From contig OY720642.1 in NCBI GenBank assembly GCA_963169105.1, positions 79,338,716 through 79,402,715 of the forward strand: DNA of 64,000 bases, given 5' to 3'. Source of the stretch: Ceriagrion tenellum (taxonomy: Eukaryota; Arthropoda; Insecta; Odonata; Coenagrionidae). The position numbers and the translations under genes were made by a program. The notes under the pieces were generated by a model. That model did no database searches. It was given only the letters and a program-made list of their open reading frames with translations, and had not been told where the DNA came from. This document shows positions 62,101 through 64,000 of this stretch, piece by piece (position 1 is the first letter of the stretch; every line of letters begins with the position of its first letter).

Positions 62101-62734
62101 ACTGGTGTTAAAGGGGAGGAGATCAGAGCGTGAGGATGTGTATTTAATCTGGAAGGGTGGGGAAGAAACGGCAGAATTCGTGTCATCGAATTCGTTCAGG
62201 CTTCATTGATGTAAGAAGGCGTTATATATCTCCTTAGTGCACGTTGATGCAGCCATTTTTGTTCTGGAAGCAAGTCCAACTTATGGCCGATTTTTGCCAC
62301 CAATTTGCATCGTTTTTCGCTCCAATATGCTAATATTAGTAATCACTGAACAGTGACAATTCTACGCCGAACTCCTTGATTTTTGCGTGTTATTGCGTAA
62401 TCAATTATTTCAGTGTTGCATTTAAGTCGATTTCTTCAAGTTTTGTTTATGCTGATACGATGAATTTATTCCCTTCGTTTTATCACCTAATGATTGAAAT
62501 AATATTCTTTGTAATCGTTTCTCCCATAGATAGAGCAGAAAGAGGGAGAGAAGTAAATTCTCTTTTTCTTTCTTTTTCATTCTCTCCTACACATTTTTCT
62601 TTCCTATTCCGGTTTAATATCTACTTTCCAAGTCCCGTTTAATCTATTCAATCAGTTTATCTCTCTGCCTTAATCATGCGGCTTTACCTACTACGTATTT
62701 ATTTTAAGACAAACATTTACTAATACCAGCCTAG
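62101..62734. other. no gene recognised
   Basis: If the CpG patch is a promoter firing rightwards, a transcript would start here, but no donor site with an open leader is evident. Confidence 0.35.
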
Positions 62735-62800
62735 TAATCATTTATACACGACCAGAGTTTCGACGATTGAACGTCATCTTCAACAATTTTACGTTTTATT
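62735..62800 (-). mobile_element. possible Penelope-like element 3' tail
   Basis: Minus strand: TTGTTGAAGATGACGTTCAA, then TCGTCGAAACTCTGGTCGTG and an AT-rich run. The GACG..CGTC stem and the GTCGAAAC sequence after GAAGATGACG are typical of Penelope 3' ends and resemble 302-390. No coding part attached. Confidence 0.4.
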
Positions 62801-63409
62801 TTTTCCTTATGTCATGTTACCAATAGGTACATTGGATCCCGGGCTGTAACCATTTCACCCGGATATTTCCTAGTCATGGTTTGCTTTTTTTGCTATTCTC
62901 TTTTTTTCAATTTACTTCTTATTTCTTAAATATTTTGGTTTTATCATCATATTAAACTGAAGTTAAGGAAAATACGTAAAGATATAATGAAAAAAAATGT
63001 GAGTACTTTTTTTTCAATGTCTATGGAAGGCCATCTTGACCTAAATTCAGTAAATTCGCATATCCAGAGTGCTATTTTAATGTTTTTAACTCCAAAATTA
63101 GATGATTTTTTATTGTTTTAATATAATTGAAGGAATCAAATGGTAAGAAAGATTGCTTTCCAGTTAGTTTGATGACGAAGGTTCGTGGTTACCGCTCCTT
63201 GAAAGATTTTACAGAAACACAACGTAGTTACATATTACTGTAGCATTCATTAACCTGAACTTGATTAATTGTCCATTTCATTCCAATTATTTTCCCATTT
63301 GCTTTGCTTTTCCGGGTGATTTTAGAGGTCAGCATGTCCCTGCGATCCCGATTAGCAATTTTGACTTGTCATCCGTTTTCTCGAACGAACGAAACACCCA
63401 TACGCTATG
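62801..63409. other. no gene recognised
   Basis: AT-rich, nothing recognised. Confidence 0.4.
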
Positions 63410-63494
63410 CGGGGAAATCTAACCTGGCTGGACTCAAGCCCTTGACCCTCATGTTAGCAGGAGAGGAATTAAGCCTGGCGCCACAAGGGCCGGA
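63410..63494 (-). mobile_element. decayed tRNA-derived SINE head
   Basis: Minus strand: GGCCCTTGTGGCGCCAGGC, TTAATTCCTCTCCTGCTAAC, ATGAGGGTCAAGG and GGGCTTGAGTCCAGCCAGG, where GGCTTGAGTCC stands at the B-box place. The layout (CTAAC, GAGGGTC, B box, GCCxGG) parallels the family A head at 17398-17582, with more mutations. No clear body. Confidence 0.5.
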
Positions 63495-63750
63495 TTTTTT
63501 TTCTGATGATAATTTTTGACTTGTTACAACCATTGGAAATTTATATTTCTTGAATGGCGTTTCAAACTATTTAGAAACTTAACATACGCGATGAGATTTT
63601 AGGAAGATGTTTGCGACGAGTAGAAGTTAGAATACTATTTACCAAACCCTGAGCCCCTAATCTATATGACGTATATAATATAATGCTATAATGGAGGTCA
63701 TTCTGAGAGAATGAGAATACTTTGCATAAATGTCTATTTTAAATGACAAG

Positions 63751-64000
63751 GAATGTTTACATGCCTATTAATTAGCTTATTTTTTCTGTATTTCATGGTC
63801 GAGATCGATATTACGTGGAATTCAATTGTAACATTATTGTCCTTTGACTTGATTTTATTTTTAACATAAAGGAATGTATACTTGCCTATTTATTAGCCTA
63901 TTTTTCGTGTTTGATATTCAAGGCCGTGATTTCTTGGAATTTAATTGTAACATTTACGTCCTGTGACTTGATTTTACTTTTAAGATAAAGAAATATACAC
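63751..64000. repeat. tandem array, units of about 120 bp, continues past the window
   Basis: Units start at 63751, 63872 and 63991 (periods 121 and 119). Each has GAATGT(T/A)TAC, GCCTATT, ATTAG(C)TTATTTTT-like, TTGTAACATT, GACTTGATTTTA and ends (A)TAAAG; the tail of an earlier unit is visible at 63737-63750. The third unit is cut by the window edge, so the array is longer. Copies differ by roughly a fifth. Confidence 0.8.

Noticed and set aside
1..64000. Bacterial or phage defence cluster, CRISPR array, rRNA, integrated virus
   Set aside because: No packed open frames, ribosome-binding sites, regularly spaced repeats or viral protein motifs were seen. The composition and elements are those of an animal nuclear genome.

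Overview
This window looks like non-coding DNA from an animal, most likely an insect or another arthropod. It is AT-rich, has no operon-like gene packing and no long open frames (the longest is 187 codons stop to stop), and is littered with decayed arthropod-type mobile elements: 3' fragments of RTE-like (endonuclease-reverse transcriptase) non-LTR retrotransposons, a Penelope-like element with a GIY-YIG domain, a mariner end, tRNA-derived SINEs and a MITE-like inverted-repeat element. The species cannot be fixed from the sequence alone. I recognise no complete protein-coding gene.

Layout. 1-6.7 kb: an exon-shaped block with near-ideal splice sites (189-284), a possible Penelope-type 3' tail, a 90-bp tandem pair, a copy of a SINE-type tail, and an antisense RTE-like fragment inside a 171-codon frame (4878-5393). 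6.7-13.2 kb: duplicated tRNA-like SINE heads, the 3' end of a mariner, a 127-bp sequence repeated at 606-bp spacing, the longest open frame (10080-10643), and a sense RTE-like 3' end (12938-13167). 14-21 kb: an exon-like 329-nt block with strong acceptor and donor (14107-14435), two SINEs of one family in opposite orientations, and a CpG-dense patch near 21 kb. 23-28 kb: two antisense RTE-like fragments and a 501-bp element with inverted termini. 28-46 kb: mostly featureless, with one SINE head, a possible terminal exon at 36.3 kb and an RTE-like 3' end finishing in a tetranucleotide tail at 40.9 kb. 46-53.3 kb: a 125-bp tandem pair, the Penelope GIY-YIG fragment, two 85-bp direct repeats 1.2 kb apart, an inverted junction of two RTE fragments, and an (AT)n tract attached to a SINE. 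53-64 kb: a second exon-like block (58600-58716), a CpG-island-like patch (61787-62100), another possible Penelope tail, a decayed SINE, and a tandem array of about 120-bp units that runs off the end of the window.

Taken together the window is best read as intergenic or long-intron DNA built up by repeated 5'-truncated retroelement insertions. The three exon-shaped blocks and the two CpG-dense patches are the only candidates for host-gene sequence, and all rest on sequence shape alone. I see no bacterial-style system, CRISPR array, rRNA or convincing functional tRNA gene, and no clearly undescribed biological system.
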